Shown here piece after piece: positions 63,341-64,000 of a stretch of 64,000 nucleotides of DNA. Made by a program: the position numbers and the translations under genes. Where the stretch lies: the NCBI RefSeq assembly GCF_041296385.1, contig NW_027184084.1, positions 496,001 to 560,000 of the forward strand. The letters are read 5' to 3'. Origin of the DNA: Aphelocoma coerulescens. Lineage: Eukaryota > Chordata > Aves > Passeriformes > Corvidae. The notes under the pieces are model-generated. The model searched no databases, was not told where the DNA came from, and saw only the letters and a list, made by a program, of their open reading frames with translations. Position 1 is the first letter of the stretch, and every line of letters starts with the position of its first letter.

Positions 63341-64000
63341 TTCCCCCTCCTTGCACCCTGGCGGAAGTTTCCCGACAAAGGCCGACCATCGGCATGAGTC
63401 CGGGATCTACAGTAGCCCGTGCAATGCCCTGGTCTGCCACACCTCTTGCACTGAGGGATCGGTGTGTTCTCTTTTTGGCTCGGCTTAGGCTGCTTCCGTT
63501 TCTTCACCTGTTTTGGTTGCTTTGGTTCACGACCAGAAGATGTGTGAACAGGCTGCAGGAGCGCAGCCAAAGCAGACCTTTTCTGGTTCCCAGATCCCAC
63601 CTTAGCGCAGGCTTCGACCATGTCTGTTACCTCAGGATCCCCTGTTAAGGCATCTATGATTTTTCTGCACTCCTCATTTGCGTTATCTCTCACTAACTGC
63701 CTTAACAACAACTGTCTTAACCCGTCATCCTCAACCTGCTTCTCGAGAGAAGCAGCAACTTTCTCTACAAAAGAGAGGAATGACTGATTTGCCTTGAACT
63801 ATTTCAGTATATCGCTTTCTGGGCACTGACAACTCTATGGTTTTCAACAGGGCAGCCATGCCGACATGCTGAGCTTGCTGCAGGACGCTAGAGGACAAGG
63901 TACCCTGTAGACTGGGATCAGAGAAGGGACCAGTCCCCATCAAAGCATCCACTCCTGCTGTCTGTCTACGATCAGCAGCAGGGAGCTGCATATTCTCTAA
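63193..64000 (-). pseudogene. gag: ERV-F gag, capsid end and nucleocapsid
   Basis: The frame 63711-63193 holds the capsid C-terminus (RDNANEECRKIIDAL) and one zinc knuckle CKRCGRPGHCTGYC (about 63460-63419), then a basic region. Upstream 63991-63731 is in another frame with a stop between. The rest lies beyond the window. Confidence 0.8.

Larger units (their letters stand above)
60661..64000 (-). mobile_element. ERV-F: partial betaretrovirus-like provirus
   Basis: Minus-strand provirus running off the right edge: 3' LTR, integrase/RNase H, protease with dUTPase, gag. Gag, pro and pol are each offset by -1, as in betaretroviruses. Most of RT is deleted and catalytic residues are lost, so it is defective. 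Confidence 0.88.

Overview
The window looks like a bird chromosome, most likely a songbird. It holds one host gene, TMED7 (three exons, minus strand, 21458-25040), two pieces of a chicken-repeat-1 (CR1) LINE, and otherwise almost only endogenous retroviruses (ERVs) and solo LTRs, many stacked inside each other. The bird call rests on the CR1 3' end and on LTR sequences I recognise as avian. TMED7 is, as far as I recall, Z-linked in birds, so such ERV crowding around an intact TMED7 would fit a W-linked copy; that is inference.

Layout. 1-2196: a minus-strand betaretrovirus-like ERV (ERV-J: gag, Lys-type primer site, 5' LTR) cut by the window edge. 2316-18397: a CR1 LINE split by a solo LTR (6-bp target duplication GCCAAG); that LTR is split by a class-I provirus (ERV-A, 2912-17457); ERV-A's RNase H region is split twice, by a defective beta-like ERV (ERV-B, 8803-12563, duplication CTAACC) and by a reversed solo LTR (12692-13338, duplication CAGGG). 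18398-25836: TMED7 with its 3' flank, a 925-bp solo LTR and an intronic solo LTR. 25837-53165: an ERVL-type LTR and ERVL-like gag, apparently split by a minus-strand class-I provirus (ERV-D, 26416-52018). ERV-D itself holds a small provirus (ERV-G, 29691-31952), a solo LTR of the same family, a very young gag-pro-pol provirus (ERV-E, 36560-44477) and another class-I ERV (ERV-C, 44611-51939), which contains a solo LTR of the ERV-A family. 53166-60660: decayed retroviral pieces and solo LTRs. 60661-64000: a minus-strand beta-like ERV (ERV-F) cut by the window edge.

Two things stand out. ERV-G has two LTRs identical by eye over 293 bp, a perfect tRNA-Ala primer site and a 6-bp target duplication. 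Between the LTRs lies one intact 449-codon reading frame that joins a matrix-like N-terminus to a Y-box-type cold-shock domain: a retrovirus that seems to have captured a host RNA-binding domain. Second, ERV-A carries, between its 5' LTR and gag, two related frames with a Cys-x2-Cys ... Tyr-Cys ... Cys-x2-Cys zinc-ribbon-like pattern; a decayed third relative sits in the leader of ERV-C. These look like an undescribed accessory gene family of avian class-I ERVs.

Most other viral genes are broken (stops, frameshifts, lost catalytic residues, deletions) and are annotated as such. The exceptions are ERV-E pol and protease, the RT-RNase H frame of ERV-C and the ERV-G frame.
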